Assembly (NCBI RefSeq): GCF_000420665.1
Contig: NZ_ATVJ01000001.1
Location: forward strand, 558,001 to 622,000
Origin: Ponticaulis koreensis DSM 19734
Lineage (GTDB): Bacteria; Pseudomonadota; Alphaproteobacteria; Caulobacterales; Hyphomonadaceae
Direction: 5' to 3'
Length of the DNA: 64,000 nucleotides
Below, piece by piece: positions 43,767 to 52,966 of the stretch (its first letter is position 1; every line of letters starts with the position of its first letter). A program made the position numbers and the translations under genes. The notes beneath the pieces were generated by a model, which saw nothing but the letters and a program-made list of their open reading frames with translations, was not told the origin of the DNA and searched no databases.

Positions 43767-44326
43767 CAGTGGCCTCCCAGCTGCGGACAATCAGAGAAGA
43801 AGTAGAGGAAATCGCCTTCATTGAACGTCGCGCAATGGAACCAGTCACCATACGCGATAAGACGTCCGAGACAGACGACGATCACCCAGCTCGAAAGTGA
43901 CAGCCCGGCGATCACGCGCGCACTCATAGGCGGCTTTTCAGCATTGTCCCACTTCGCCTGACCGTGCTGAACCCGGAAGTGAAACACCATGATGTTGATC
44001 ATCGCGAGCGCGATCACGATCAGTTTCAGCCGGAAATACATATTGTTGTAATAGGTAAGTGGCTTGGCGTAGAACAGAACAACGCCCGTGATCATCAACA
44101 CCGCAAAGCCGATCATCGTCAGCGGAAGAATGCGCTTTTCAATCGCCGACACCGGCGTGTTCTTGAACAGCACACCGAGCAATCTCAGATCGACCATGAT
44201 GATGGTCCCGACAAACAGCATTAGCGTCATGATGTGTGTCGCTTCAATCGCAGACCAGACCAGGAACGACTCCCGTAAGGCGACACTTAGCTGCTGACCA
44301 TCCAGCCACAGCATTAAATCTCTCAT
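43766..44326 (-). CDS. DUF6644-like integral membrane protein
   Basis: 186 residues with four hydrophobic segments (about 25-50, 70-95, 95-120, 135-160). The helix WSAIEATHIMTLMLFVGTI and the following DLRLLG loop are the core of DUF6644-type proteins, often seen near PQQ or DUF6152 genes. H31 may lie inside the membrane. Overlaps the preceding gene (ATGA type at its start), so it is translationally coupled. A quinone- or heme-linked role for the neighbouring dehydrogenase is a guess based on context. Confidence 0.75.
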   Translation of the reverse strand: MRDLMLWLDGQQLSVALRESFLVWSAIEATHIMTLMLFVGTIIMVDLRLLGVLFKNTPVSAIEKRILPLTMIGFAVLMITGVVLFYAKPLTYYNNMYFRLKLIVIALAMINIMVFHFRVQHGQAKWDNAEKPPMSARVIAGLSLSSWVIVVCLGRLIAYGDWFHCATFNEGDFLYFFSDCPQLGGH

Positions 44327-44883
44327 TCAGTACCCTCCCCGTTTATTTGATCCTCGTAGACTCCTCCATCACGAAACAGGGTGGCTTCGTCATAGAACCC
44401 GTAAGTCAGGAGTGTAATCTCGACATCATCCGCCCCGCGGTTTTCAAAAAAGATGCCGTGAATTCCGTCATATGGCGCGACATAACTCCCTCGCGCGCCT
44501 GTACCTGCTGAGATAGCAAAGCTGTCGGACACCTCTTCGCCGTCAATCATCGCATCGGTGTGGAAGTCGTATTCAACTTCAGCCGTTGCAGACCAATCGA
44601 ACAGAAGAGATTGCCCTTCTAGCAGGTGGTACTTGTATTCAAAATTCTCATAAGGCGCGATCGTCCAGACCTGACGGTCGGAGCGGATATCGGCCTCACC
44701 TGCCTCGTTATAATTCGTGGTTTCCATCTCTTCATTGGAAAGGGCCATCAGGCCTGATGCGCGGCCGAAACCTGTCGGGTCGACACCGAACTCTGCTGGC
44801 AGAACGGCCAGCACAAGCACGACTGCCGCGACAATGATGGAAAAGAGAAGCGGAAGCAGAGTTCCGCGCGTGGTCTCATTCAT
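44323..44883 (-). CDS. 'Transmembrane anchor' family protein
   Basis: 186 residues from the ATG after GGAGGTTTCTGAG (an upstream in-frame ATG at 44937 lies inside hupE). One N-terminal membrane helix (LLPLLFSIIVAAVVLVLAV, 10-28) is followed by LPAEFGVDPTGFGRASGL, the signature of the proteins annotated as transmembrane anchor, usually next to HupE-like genes. The rest (residues 60-186) is a periplasmic beta-rich domain. It may hold or assist a partner on the periplasmic side. It overlaps hupE by no bases, with one base between, as a coupled pair. Confidence 0.82.
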   Translation of the reverse strand: MNETTRGTLLPLLFSIIVAAVVLVLAVLPAEFGVDPTGFGRASGLMALSNEEMETTNYNEAGEADIRSDRQVWTIAPYENFEYKYHLLEGQSLLFDWSATAEVEYDFHTDAMIDGEEVSDSFAISAGTGARGSYVAPYDGIHGIFFENRGADDVEITLLTYGFYDEATLFRDGGVYEDQINGEGTE

Positions 44884-44884
44884 C

Positions 44885-45616
44885 TCAGAAACCTCCTGAC
44901 TGAATGAAAGCGAAGGAATGCTGGCCGAAAAGCACAAAACCCAAGGTCATGAGCAGAACGTTCGCGTACCAGGCCTGTTGTTCGAAACCGCGCGCCTGAC
45001 GCCAGATGTTCAAAAGACTGACAATGAAGATCAGCACCAGAACCTGGCCGAGTTCGACACCGATATTGAAGCTGATCATATTGGCGATCAGCCCCTCTTC
45101 TGAGACAGAGAGCGCCTGCAGCTTAGTCGCGAGGCCTGTGCCATGCGCGAGGCCGAATGCCGCCACCGCCCATTTCGGGTTTACCCGCAGCGCACCCCAG
45201 TTCCTGAAGCCGCCAATATTATCATACGCCTTGTAAACGACAGATAGGCCGATGATCGCATCGACCAGATACTCATTCGCGTGAAAGCCGCCCAGCACAC
45301 CGCCGAGCAGCGTCAGGCTGTGGCCAATCGTGAACAGGCTCACATAAACCAGGATATCTTTGAACTGGCGCAGAAAGAAAACGACGCCAAGCAGGAAGAG
45401 CACATGGTCAGTGCCCGTCACCATATGTTTGGCGCCGAGATACAGGAATGGGATTGGCGCGAATCCGGAAATCGACTCGATATAGCGCGCATTCTGCTGC
45501 GATACGTCATGTGCGAATGACGGAAGCGCAAACAGTAAGCAAATCGCGAGGCCTGTCAGCGCAAGACGCCAGACAGCCTGTCGATCATAGCCATAAGGGG
45601 ACGAAAGAGCGTTCAT
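44885..45616 (-). CDS. HupE/UreJ family metal permease-like protein
   Basis: 243 residues from MNALSSPYGYDR (the further upstream start would overlap the cytochrome gene). A signal-like first helix ends in SFAHDVSQ; six or seven membrane helices follow. The histidine-rich family motifs are GAKHMVTGTDHVLF (about 78), TIGHSLTLLGG and FGLAHGTG. HupE/UreJ proteins are nickel or cobalt permeases or membrane chaperones of metalloenzymes. Here no hydrogenase or urease genes occur; calcium or a lanthanide for the PQQ enzyme is a possible cargo, inferred only from the operon. Confidence 0.87.
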   Translation of the reverse strand: MNALSSPYGYDRQAVWRLALTGLAICLLFALPSFAHDVSQQNARYIESISGFAPIPFLYLGAKHMVTGTDHVLFLLGVVFFLRQFKDILVYVSLFTIGHSLTLLGGVLGGFHANEYLVDAIIGLSVVYKAYDNIGGFRNWGALRVNPKWAVAAFGLAHGTGLATKLQALSVSEEGLIANMISFNIGVELGQVLVLIFIVSLLNIWRQARGFEQQAWYANVLLMTLGFVLFGQHSFAFIQSGGF

Positions 45617-46080
45617 CGAATTCTCTGAATATCCATGGCGTAGCGCTGGTGGCAGGCAAGGCACACGCGATAGACCTGACCGCCTGCATCAAACAGCTCT
45701 TCTTCGTCGCGCGCTTCAGCAGCCGCGCGCACGCGCTCAGCTGCTACAACCAGCCCTTCAGAGATCGCGATCCATTCTTCATCGTCACCTGCAAACTCCT
45801 CAGACTGCAGACGACGCGTTTGCGCAATCAGATCATCTGTCGCCTGAATTACGACAGCCCACTCTTCATCGGTTTCCGGGAAAAGAGATTCTTCTCCCTC
45901 TTCGGTGAGAATATATCCGGCATTGTCCCAGATACCGTCGGCCGTTTCATCCATTTCCTCGGACATAAACGTGGCGACAGCCGACATGCGCGCTTCGATC
46001 TCGGCTTCTTCGTTGTTGCCGCAGGCAGAGAGCATCAAGGCCCCGCCGAGTGCGAAAATCGCAAGGTTAGATTTTTTCAT
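45613..46080 (-). CDS. Cytochrome c'-like lipoprotein
   Basis: 155 residues. Lipobox LSAC at residues 17-20 marks an anchored periplasmic protein. The heme-binding motif CLACH is at 140-144, near the C-terminus, as in four-helix cytochrome c' proteins; the chain before it is helical and acidic. It probably takes electrons from the neighbouring PQQ dehydrogenase and hands them to the respiratory chain, by analogy with other quinohemoprotein systems. Its stop overlaps the hupE start by four bases; its own start lies two bases from the PQQ gene stop. Confidence 0.87.
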   Translation of the reverse strand: MKKSNLAIFALGGALMLSACGNNEEAEIEARMSAVATFMSEEMDETADGIWDNAGYILTEEGEESLFPETDEEWAVVIQATDDLIAQTRRLQSEEFAGDDEEWIAISEGLVVAAERVRAAAEARDEEELFDAGGQVYRVCLACHQRYAMDIQRIR

Positions 46081-46082
46081 TT

Positions 46083-48041
46083 TTATTCTTCCTTCCCAGT
46101 CAACCTGAAAGCGAGGAGAGCATTCCCCGGCATCTGGCTGAAACCGCTATAGCCGGACTGTACATAAAGCATGTCACCGGCGAGGAACGGCCCGGCATTA
46201 TCAATCGCGCCGCCATGGGCGGAGATCCCGTTCACCGTTTCAAATTCTCGAACCGTGTCATATTCCCAAAGGCGCTCACCCGTTTCCGCATTGAATACGA
46301 ACAGGTTTCCATCCAGCGCGCCAATGACGACCAGTTCGTCGGTAGACGCAGGCGTCGCTGAATATCCGTAAGAGAAAGAACAGTCCGGCCAGGGCTCAGT
46401 CTGCTCGTTACGCTCCGCGTAAGTGATCTCACACCCGCGCTCAGCGCTCACCGACCAGAGCAAGTCTCCTGTATCGAGATCGAGCACATAGAGCCCCGGT
46501 TGTGGGTTATATTCGGCCGGGTCCATCGGAAATTCCGGATCGGCCGCAGGCGCATAAACGCGGCCATTGGAGACGGTTACCCCCCAGTGTACACCGCCGA
46601 GAGCAGACCCTGCAGAGATTTTCCGCGTCCAGACGAGTTCGCCCGTAGCCGCATCAACGACATGCACATCGCCGGATTTCTGACCCGCCACGACGACCTC
46701 GCGGCCATCGGAGAGCTGCGTGAACGTGACGCCGCCGCCAAAGTCATAGTCCGGCCCTTCAGGTGTCGGGCAGTTTGGACCATCAGGACGGAACGCCGAG
46801 CAGGACATGTTCCACGTGTCGTGATCCCAGGCCTGATACACCCAGAGCATGTCTCCGGTTTCAAGGTCGAGTGCGATCAGCGCATCACTTGTTTCTGTCG
46901 CCGGCAGTGACGTGTTTTCGCCGGTACCAATGTAAACCCGGCCGTTCTCGAGATCGACGGCAGGCGTCGCCCAGACAGGCGCTCCGGAAGGACCCCATTG
47001 CTGGGTACCAACAGACGACACACCAGTCGGTTCCGCGTCCGGTGTCATATGTGTCGTCCAGAGGATCTCGCCGGTTTCCATGTCCAGTGCATGCACGCCG
47101 CCATGGCCTTTGCAGCATTCAAAACGCGGATCCATGGCCCGAGGCGCATCATTGTTCGACATAGGAACAATCAGGCGATCACCTGCTGGTACCACACCGC
47201 CTGTGCCCATGGATGTATTGAAAAGCGCAGCTTCAGTTGACCAGAGCGCTTCACCGGTTTCGCCGCGATAGGCGTGGACGGTTCCAATAGCATCCATCAC
47301 GAAAATAGCTGGTGCGCCGCCGACTTCGCCAAGCGACACAGCAGAACGCATCGGGCGCTCCGTCTGATTATGCCATTTGATACAGCCGGACTGACGGTCA
47401 ATTGCAAAGAGGTGACCGGAGGTCGCAGCTGTGAAAATCGTGTCTTCGGTTACGACAGGATAGGATCGCATGTCGGACGTACCCGGCATGCCGAATGCCC
47501 AGGCGAATTCAAGCCCATCAACATTCTCCGCCGTCAGGGAAGTCGATTGAGACCCGAAATATCGCTGGTTGTTCGTTGTTACGCCCCACGACCGGACGTG
47601 GACGGTATCAAAATCAATATCAGTGTTTTCACACTGCGCAGCCTCTGAGACGACAGTGCCCGCTTCACCCGCAGGGGAAAGATAATCGATCAGGTCAGCA
47701 ATTTGCGTACGGTTCAGGCCCGTCGCCATATCGCGCATTTTGCCCTGCGTGACAGCATAGCGAAGGAACGGTCCGCTCATATTCTGAAGATCAGCGAGAC
47801 TCGGCATGCGTAGGTCTCCGCCTGCATCATGACAGTCCGCACATCGTTCCTGATACACGAGTGCGCCCGGATGCGGCGTCTCTACGCGCTGTTCAACAGC
47901 CACCGTTTCAGCAACAGAATTATCCACATTATCGGAAGACGCGGTCTCGGTCTGGACGCATCCTGCCAATACCATCAGCGAAATGCCGCCTAGCAATATT
48001 CCCGCAATTGGGGTCGTTCCGCGCTTTGCTGGCATTTGCAC
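46083..48041 (-). CDS. PQQ-dependent quinohemoprotein dehydrogenase, polyvinyl-alcohol-dehydrogenase-like lipoprotein
   Basis: 652 residues. Lipobox LAGC with Cys28. The heme c site CADCH at 67-71 precedes an eight-bladed PQQ beta-propeller with repeats such as VHALDMETGEILW and DVHVVDAATGELVW. Adjacent cysteines ECCKGHGG near 309 form the disulfide ring typical of PQQ alcohol dehydrogenases. A heme c N-terminal to the PQQ domain is the layout of polyvinyl-alcohol dehydrogenase, EC 1.1.2.6. The substrate is unknown: a secondary or polymeric alcohol is plausible. It heads the six-gene operon; the operator-like palindrome is at 48116. PQQ synthesis genes are not in the window. Confidence 0.86.
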   Translation of the reverse strand: MQMPAKRGTTPIAGILLGGISLMVLAGCVQTETASSDNVDNSVAETVAVEQRVETPHPGALVYQERCADCHDAGGDLRMPSLADLQNMSGPFLRYAVTQGKMRDMATGLNRTQIADLIDYLSPAGEAGTVVSEAAQCENTDIDFDTVHVRSWGVTTNNQRYFGSQSTSLTAENVDGLEFAWAFGMPGTSDMRSYPVVTEDTIFTAATSGHLFAIDRQSGCIKWHNQTERPMRSAVSLGEVGGAPAIFVMDAIGTVHAYRGETGEALWSTEAALFNTSMGTGGVVPAGDRLIVPMSNNDAPRAMDPRFECCKGHGGVHALDMETGEILWTTHMTPDAEPTGVSSVGTQQWGPSGAPVWATPAVDLENGRVYIGTGENTSLPATETSDALIALDLETGDMLWVYQAWDHDTWNMSCSAFRPDGPNCPTPEGPDYDFGGGVTFTQLSDGREVVVAGQKSGDVHVVDAATGELVWTRKISAGSALGGVHWGVTVSNGRVYAPAADPEFPMDPAEYNPQPGLYVLDLDTGDLLWSVSAERGCEITYAERNEQTEPWPDCSFSYGYSATPASTDELVVIGALDGNLFVFNAETGERLWEYDTVREFETVNGISAHGGAIDNAGPFLAGDMLYVQSGYSGFSQMPGNALLAFRLTGKEE

Positions 48042-48115
48042 CAGACTTCCTCCCGTTATGGCTGAGGCTCTTTCGGCCTCTATCTCTTATAAACATTGCT
48101 ATATCAGAGAAAAAA

Positions 48116-48127
48116 ATAGTCAACTAT
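48116..48127. promoter_or_regulatory. Operator-like palindrome ATAGT-CA-ACTAT
   Basis: Perfect five-base arms with a two-base spacer, in the divergent gap between the PQQ operon (start 48041) and the SDR gene (start 48310). The same palindrome occurs before the second PQQ gene. Confidence 0.55.
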
Positions 48128-48309
48128 CCTAAACTGCCACAGGCTAGATAACGCGCTCTGAATCAGGGGGCTCCGGGGAAGGCAAAACTCAGTCAAGCCA
48201 AGTTTTACTTTGCACTTTGAACAGTCATGCTACACGAAACCGCATTAGACGAATACAGGACACCTGTATTCATCGGGGAAACACGAAACAAGCAAGTAAG
48301 GAGACGCCC

Positions 48310-49122
48310 ATGCAGATGGACTTTGACAATTTATTCTCGGTAGCCGGCAAAACCGTGGTCATCACAGGTGGTTCACGCGGTATTGGCGAGATGATGGCTG
48401 CAGGCTTTCTGAAAGCTGGCGCGAAAGTCATTATTTCATCCCGTAAGGCCGCTGCATGCGAAGAAGCTGTCGAGCGCCTGAAAGCGTATGGCGACGATGT
48501 CGGCGCAATCCCGTCTGACATGTCCACTATGGACGGCGTCAATCACCTCGCTTCAGAACTGGCAAAAGTCACAGACAAGGTCGACGTGCTTATCAACAAT
48601 GCTGGTGCAGCATGGGGCGCACCGATTGATGAATTCCCTGAAATGGGCTGGGACAAAGTTATGGACGTGAACGTCAAAGGCGTTTTCTTCATGACCCAGA
48701 AACTGCTTCCAATGCTCCGCGCAGCAGGCACAGCAGAAGATCCAGCACGCGTCATCAATATCGGTTCTATCGATGGCCTGCGCACACCAAAAATGCTCAC
48801 ACCATCTTACAGCGCATCCAAAGCAGCCGTTCATCACCTGACACGCGTTCTGTCTGCGCACCTGATTGGCGACAACATCACTGTGAACGCAATTGCACCG
48901 GGGCCATTCCCGACATACATGCTGTCCACAGGTGTTGGCTTTGGCGGCAAAACCGAAGGTGACGACGTAGACTGGGGCGCAATCGGCGCGCAAAATCCAG
49001 CTGGCCGCGTCGGCGCGCCATCAGATGCCGCAGGCGTAGCGATCTTCCTGTCATCTAAAGCTGGCTCTTATGTCGTCGGCCAGACAATTGCACTGGATGG
49101 CGGCATTGTTGCGACCTGCTAA
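48310..49122 (+). CDS. SDR family oxidoreductase
   Basis: 270 residues from MQMDFDNLFS, start preceded by AAGGAGACG. Classical NAD(P)-dependent SDR: cofactor motif TGGSRGIGEMM at about residue 18, NNAGAAWG near 95, INIGSIDG with the catalytic Ser, YSASKAAVHHL for Tyr/Lys, and an unmistakable C-terminal SSKAGSYVVGQTIALDGG. It probably oxidises or reduces an intermediate inside the cell, and the divergent arrangement with the PQQ operon suggests that it acts on the same compound after uptake. It ends at the bidirectional terminator at 49145. Confidence 0.92.
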   Translation: MQMDFDNLFSVAGKTVVITGGSRGIGEMMAAGFLKAGAKVIISSRKAAACEEAVERLKAYGDDVGAIPSDMSTMDGVNHLASELAKVTDKVDVLINNAGAAWGAPIDEFPEMGWDKVMDVNVKGVFFMTQKLLPMLRAAGTAEDPARVINIGSIDGLRTPKMLTPSYSASKAAVHHLTRVLSAHLIGDNITVNAIAPGPFPTYMLSTGVGFGGKTEGDDVDWGAIGAQNPAGRVGAPSDAAGVAIFLSSKAGSYVVGQTIALDGGIVATC

Positions 49123-49144
49123 GGCCTGACAATCTCATCAAACG

Positions 49145-49177
49145 AAAAGAGCGCCCCTCACGAGGCGCTCTTTTTTG
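49145..49177. terminator. Bidirectional Rho-independent terminator
   Basis: AAAAGAGCGCC / GGCGCTCTTTTTT with a loop of about six bases. It serves the SDR gene on the plus strand and the MCP gene on the minus strand, whose stop is 18 bases away. Confidence 0.88.
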
Positions 49178-49194
49178 TTGGGATCGCTGGCGTT

Positions 49195-50880
49195 CTAACT
49201 CGCCAGGAGACGCTTCACAAAGCCGTCTGCCTGCTCTTTCAAGCGGCGGGCTTCCTGAATAGCGCCATCCGCCTGATCACCGATACGGCGCGAAGACTGG
49301 CCGGTTTGCTGGGCGATGCTCGCAACTTCGCCAATGCTCGCAGATACCGAACCAGCTGACTGCGCGGCGCGGTCTACATTGCTGGCAATCTCTTGCGTCG
49401 ATGCACCCTGCTGCTCCATCGCGGCCGCAATCGCACCGGAGATGTCGTTCAGCTTCACAATCAAATCGTTGAGGCTATCCGAAGAGTGAGACACGCTGCC
49501 AACCGATGTGCGGACGCGAGATATCTGGTTAGCAACAGATTCCGTAGCAGATGCTGTCTGTGACGCCAGCGCTTTCACCTCGCTTGCAACCACCGCAAAA
49601 CCCTTACCGGCATCGCCTGCTCGTGCGGCCTCAATCGTGGCGTTTAGAGCAAGAAGATTTGTCTGTTCAGCAATGTCGGAAATCAGGCTGACGATGGACT
49701 CAATTTCTTTCACGACACTCTCAAGATCTTCGACCTCGCGAACTACATTGCTGCCCGCGGTCTCACCGGTTGCTGCAATGCTGGCAACCTGATTTACCTG
49801 CTGAGAAATATCGCGGATTGTTGCAGACATTTCTTCGGTTGCACCTGCGACTGCCGTAATATTGCCCGCTGAATCTTCGGTCGCGTGCGAGACTTCACCT
49901 GCACGGTTGCCTGTGTCTTCTGCTGCCAGCACAACCGTGTCGGATAGAGATTTCAGTTCAGCAATGACGTCTGTCAGAGAGTTGATACCGCCAGCGACCT
50001 CCTGCTCAAACTGACTAGCAATTTGTTGCAGCGTTTCCTGCTTTTCCTTCTCCGCCTGCTTGCGTGCAGCAACCTGCTCTTCTTCAAGCTGACGCGTGCG
50101 AATCAGGTTGTCTCGGAAGACCTGTAGCGCACGGGCAAGGTCTGAGACTTCATCTTTGCCTTCACCGGCGTCGACACGAACGTTGGTATTGCCTTTGGCA
50201 AGCTCCTGCGTCGCATCACGAATTTTCGAAAGCGGGCGAGAGACCACACCATTGAACAGGAAGCCTAAAGCGACTGACGCGAGAATAGATACAACGGAAG
50301 CAATCACGGACACGATCAGGATGTTGCCAAGGCCCGTCATACTCTGCTTGGACAGGTCCGCAGACTTCGCCGAGATATCCGTCAGAACGGCCTCAATTTG
50401 CTCTACCACCTGAGCCTGACGGCGACGACCTTCGCCTTCGCTTTCCAGTGCGCGGGCATAATCGATCGTCTCCAGACGACGCATCAGCGTAAACTGCTGT
50501 TCCATCCAGTCCTGAGCATATAGCTCCCAGCTGGATTTGACCGAACGAATTGCCGCGGCCGCAGCCGGATCAATTTCAGAGAACCTCTCTGCGACATGAT
50601 CAAATTCAGCCGCGAGCTGAGGGGTCTCTGCCAGAAACGCCTCGCGGTATGTCTCATCAGACGACAGAAGATACGCGTTCGCCGTGAGCGCATGCTGGCT
50701 AAGCCCACTTTCAAGGCTGGAAAGGCTGCGCACAGCGCTATTGAGTTCTTCGTTCACGACGGAATCGCGGCGTACACTGTCAGCGAAGAAGAATATGGAA
50801 AGACCAGTCGCCGCACAGATCAGCGCGATGATCGCAAATGCGGCTGCGGCTTTCAGGGTAACAGACAGAGACTTCAACAT
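49195..50880 (-). CDS. Methyl-accepting chemotaxis protein
   Basis: 561 residues from [13 protein letters not shown]. First membrane helix about 10-31, a four-helix-type periplasmic region (to about 190), second helix about 195-220, HAMP domain ([17 protein letters not shown]), then a long signalling domain with the tip [21 protein letters not shown]. No soluble kinase genes are near, so the receptor uses a chemosensory array elsewhere. It is the last gene of an operon with a periplasmic sensor-like protein and a porin. One base separates it from the upstream stop, a tight coupling. Confidence 0.94.
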   Translation of the reverse strand: MLKSLSVTLKAAAAFAIIALICAATGLSIFFFADSVRRDSVVNEELNSAVRSLSSLESGLSQHALTANAYLLSSDETYREAFLAETPQLAAEFDHVAERFSEIDPAAAAAIRSVKSSWELYAQDWMEQQFTLMRRLETIDYARALESEGEGRRRQAQVVEQIEAVLTDISAKSADLSKQSMTGLGNILIVSVIASVVSILASVALGFLFNGVVSRPLSKIRDATQELAKGNTNVRVDAGEGKDEVSDLARALQVFRDNLIRTRQLEEEQVAARKQAEKEKQETLQQIASQFEQEVAGGINSLTDVIAELKSLSDTVVLAAEDTGNRAGEVSHATEDSAGNITAVAGATEEMSATIRDISQQVNQVASIAATGETAGSNVVREVEDLESVVKEIESIVSLISDIAEQTNLLALNATIEAARAGDAGKGFAVVASEVKALASQTASATESVANQISRVRTSVGSVSHSSDSLNDLIVKLNDISGAIAAAMEQQGASTQEIASNVDRAAQSAGSVSASIGEVASIAQQTGQSSRRIGDQADGAIQEARRLKEQADGFVKRLLAS

Positions 50881-50881
50881 A

Positions 50882-51505
50882 TCAAGACCCCTGATACGCA
50901 CGGCGTCGTGCGAGTTCGCTTAAATTTACTTCAACGGTACCCGCGCCAATCGGCGTACCATTCCGGTCAATCGTCAGATTGACCTGAGTCAGCCAGACAC
51001 CGACGTCATCATTGAATTCAGGCTCATCAATGAAAACCGCGCCCGTACCTTCGGGGAAGGTACGCTGGAACTTGGCCTCATCTCCTTGCCAGAAGTCACT
51101 CGTAACGCTGCTCTGCGCCACGTTCAGACCATGCCGGTCCATTACAAAGATTTCGCTCAAAAGACCTTTGGAAGACGCCTGAGCACGCAAAAGAAACGTG
51201 GATGCCGAACCACCAAGAGCAGCAGTAATAACAGGTTGCGGACCATCGGTTGTTGTTTCTTCCCGCCAGCTGCGATCAAGCGCGTCGATCTCAGCCTGAG
51301 AAATGTTTCCACGCACCTCGTTCTGGTGATCGATCGCGTGCAGCACCACTGGCGAATTGAGCAGCATTTCAAGCTCGGCAATAAACGCCCCGTCGATAAT
51401 ATCGATTGGTGGAGCCTCAGGTGCCGTCTGGGCGATTGCCCCGCCTGCCGCGCCCAGAATGAAAGCGCTGATTGCAAGAGAGCTGGATAGTTTTTTGCTT
51501 AACAT
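50882..51505 (-). CDS. Periplasmic Cache/PDC-like sensor protein
   Basis: 207 residues from [21 protein letters not shown] (signal peptide ending AIAQ). The mature part resembles the ligand-binding half of Cache domains: [31 protein letters not shown], then [29 protein letters not shown] and [14 protein letters not shown]. It has no membrane or output domain of its own. As it lies between a porin gene and an MCP gene, it may be a soluble binding protein that passes ligand information to the receptor. The start is preceded by GGACCCCCCC; the frame further up overlaps the porin gene. Confidence 0.72.
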   Translation of the reverse strand: MLSKKLSSSLAISAFILGAAGGAIAQTAPEAPPIDIIDGAFIAELEMLLNSPVVLHAIDHQNEVRGNISQAEIDALDRSWREETTTDGPQPVITAALGGSASTFLLRAQASSKGLLSEIFVMDRHGLNVAQSSVTSDFWQGDEAKFQRTFPEGTGAVFIDEPEFNDDVGVWLTQVNLTIDRNGTPIGAGTVEVNLSELARRRAYQGS

Positions 51506-51515
51506 GGGGGGGTCC

Positions 51516-52622
51516 TTAGTACAGCTCAATCTGGGCCCGGAAGAGCACAGAGTCGGCATCGCCACTGCCATAAGAAGGGCTGTTATCGTATTCAGTATGA
51601 GCAACGTTCACCATCAGGCGGACATACTTATCGAGATACCAAGTACCGCCAAGAATATAGGTGTCCTGAGAGCCACCATTCAGCGCAGCATCTGAAAGGT
51701 CCGCCATGTCATAGCGAGCAGACAGCTGAAATGCGCCATGACCGCCATCATGGATAGACTGGTCGATGGATGTGCGGCTGAACAGGCTGTTACGATAAAC
51801 ACGGTGACCGCCCCAGACATAAGACGCATCCACATAGAATGCTTCTGCCTGCGGGTTGCTCGTGCAGAGCGTTGGCGGGCAATCAATCTCGGTGACGCCA
51901 TACTCGCTCTGCAGCGTGAAACCGTCATTAATGTAAGCCGCTTCAACGCCAAGGAAGAGATCACTCTCGGCTGTCCCGCCCACACGAACCGTACGAGGCG
52001 CAGAAATACCCAGCGGGCGCTGCGAGTAAGAGAACAGGCTCTGGTCGTTTGAATCGCGATAACGAAGCGAACCGCCAAGATGCAGAATGCTTTCATCAGC
52101 GAACGTATTCGTCCAGGCCAGACGTGCCGACGCTCCGAACAGATCGATATCTTCCACGACATTAGCGTCCGGACCATAGACAGCACCTGAAAGGTGAATG
52201 TCGCCAAACGCCTTGTAGAGACCGATACCCAGCGAACGGCCGATGCCGTTCATGCGTGAAACCGACGATTGCTCCATGAAGGTCGTCGCATAAAGAGACG
52301 ATTGCTGCTCCAGACCATTCATGATCTTGAAGTTGCCAACCCGCACGGTCAGGTCATCTCCAAATTGCACGAACAGGTCACGGATAAACACGTCGCCGTT
52401 TTTAATGTCGAAATTGCTTTTGAATTTATAGCCGTTTGCAGACCCGCCGACATCTACACGAAACAAGCGCAGATTTGTGCCGTCGACGACGTTGTTTCCG
52501 CCTACGGAAATATTCTCGTAATCGAGGAAGGCGTGCGCGCCCAGCTTAATATTCAGATCATCTGCGGAAGCCGAGAAAGTCAGCGCGAGGCAAGACGAAC
52601 ATAAGAGAAAAAATTTATTCAT
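51516..52622 (-). CDS. Phosphate-selective porin O/P family outer-membrane protein
   Basis: 368 residues with a signal peptide ending SASADDL. Typical beta-barrel with alternating strands and an aromatic C-terminal residue (IELY). The N-terminal half follows the OprO/OprP pattern: GTNLRLFRVDVGGSANGYKFKSNFDIKNGDVFIRDLFVQFGDD, VRVGNFKIMNGLEQQSS. In alphaproteobacteria such porins are often for organic anions or neutral substrates, not phosphate. It heads the porin/sensor/chemoreceptor operon, so it could admit the substrate of the neighbouring PQQ enzymes. Only 11 bases separate it from the sensor gene. Confidence 0.85.
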   Translation of the reverse strand: MNKFFLLCSSCLALTFSASADDLNIKLGAHAFLDYENISVGGNNVVDGTNLRLFRVDVGGSANGYKFKSNFDIKNGDVFIRDLFVQFGDDLTVRVGNFKIMNGLEQQSSLYATTFMEQSSVSRMNGIGRSLGIGLYKAFGDIHLSGAVYGPDANVVEDIDLFGASARLAWTNTFADESILHLGGSLRYRDSNDQSLFSYSQRPLGISAPRTVRVGGTAESDLFLGVEAAYINDGFTLQSEYGVTEIDCPPTLCTSNPQAEAFYVDASYVWGGHRVYRNSLFSRTSIDQSIHDGGHGAFQLSARYDMADLSDAALNGGSQDTYILGGTWYLDKYVRLMVNVAHTEYDNSPSYGSGDADSVLFRAQIELY

Positions 52623-52966
52623 TGGGATACTCAGAAAGTTATGTTTGTTTTTTCTGATCGTACCCGAATAGAATTGAGACCTTGTTGCTTAAAGGATAAA
52701 CAATTAGCGCGCTGCGGTTAACCAGTCCGACGCCGCTCCCGACCGCTCAAGCGAGCCCATTGCCATCATTCATCGAAGTATGTTGTCCCAGCACAGGGCC
52801 GCACTTTTGCGTTGAATTCTGCGAACAAAAACAGTCAAGCGTCACAAGCTGCTTACCTTAACGTGTACAAAAACCCATGGACAAACCGGCTCAAAACAGT
52901 CAAGTATAGTGAACTATCTTGATGGATGCTCATAAAATCGGGCGGCATCACCCGGGAGGAAAATTA
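52623..52966. other. Divergent intergenic region, porin operon to second PQQ gene
   Basis: 344 bases between divergent starts, with no supported gene. It contains the palindrome at 52906-52917, 50 bases before the PQQ start, and a CAGTCAAG motif repeated at 52834 and 52897. Promoters for both directions should lie here, but I cannot assign -35/-10 boxes with confidence. Confidence 0.7.
52906..52917. promoter_or_regulatory. Operator-like palindrome ATAGT-GA-ACTAT
   Basis: Perfect five-base arms around GA, flanked by CAAG on the left and CTTG on the right, so the symmetry extends further with a one-base offset. It lies 50 bases before the start of the second PQQ gene, in a likely promoter position. 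Confidence 0.55.
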
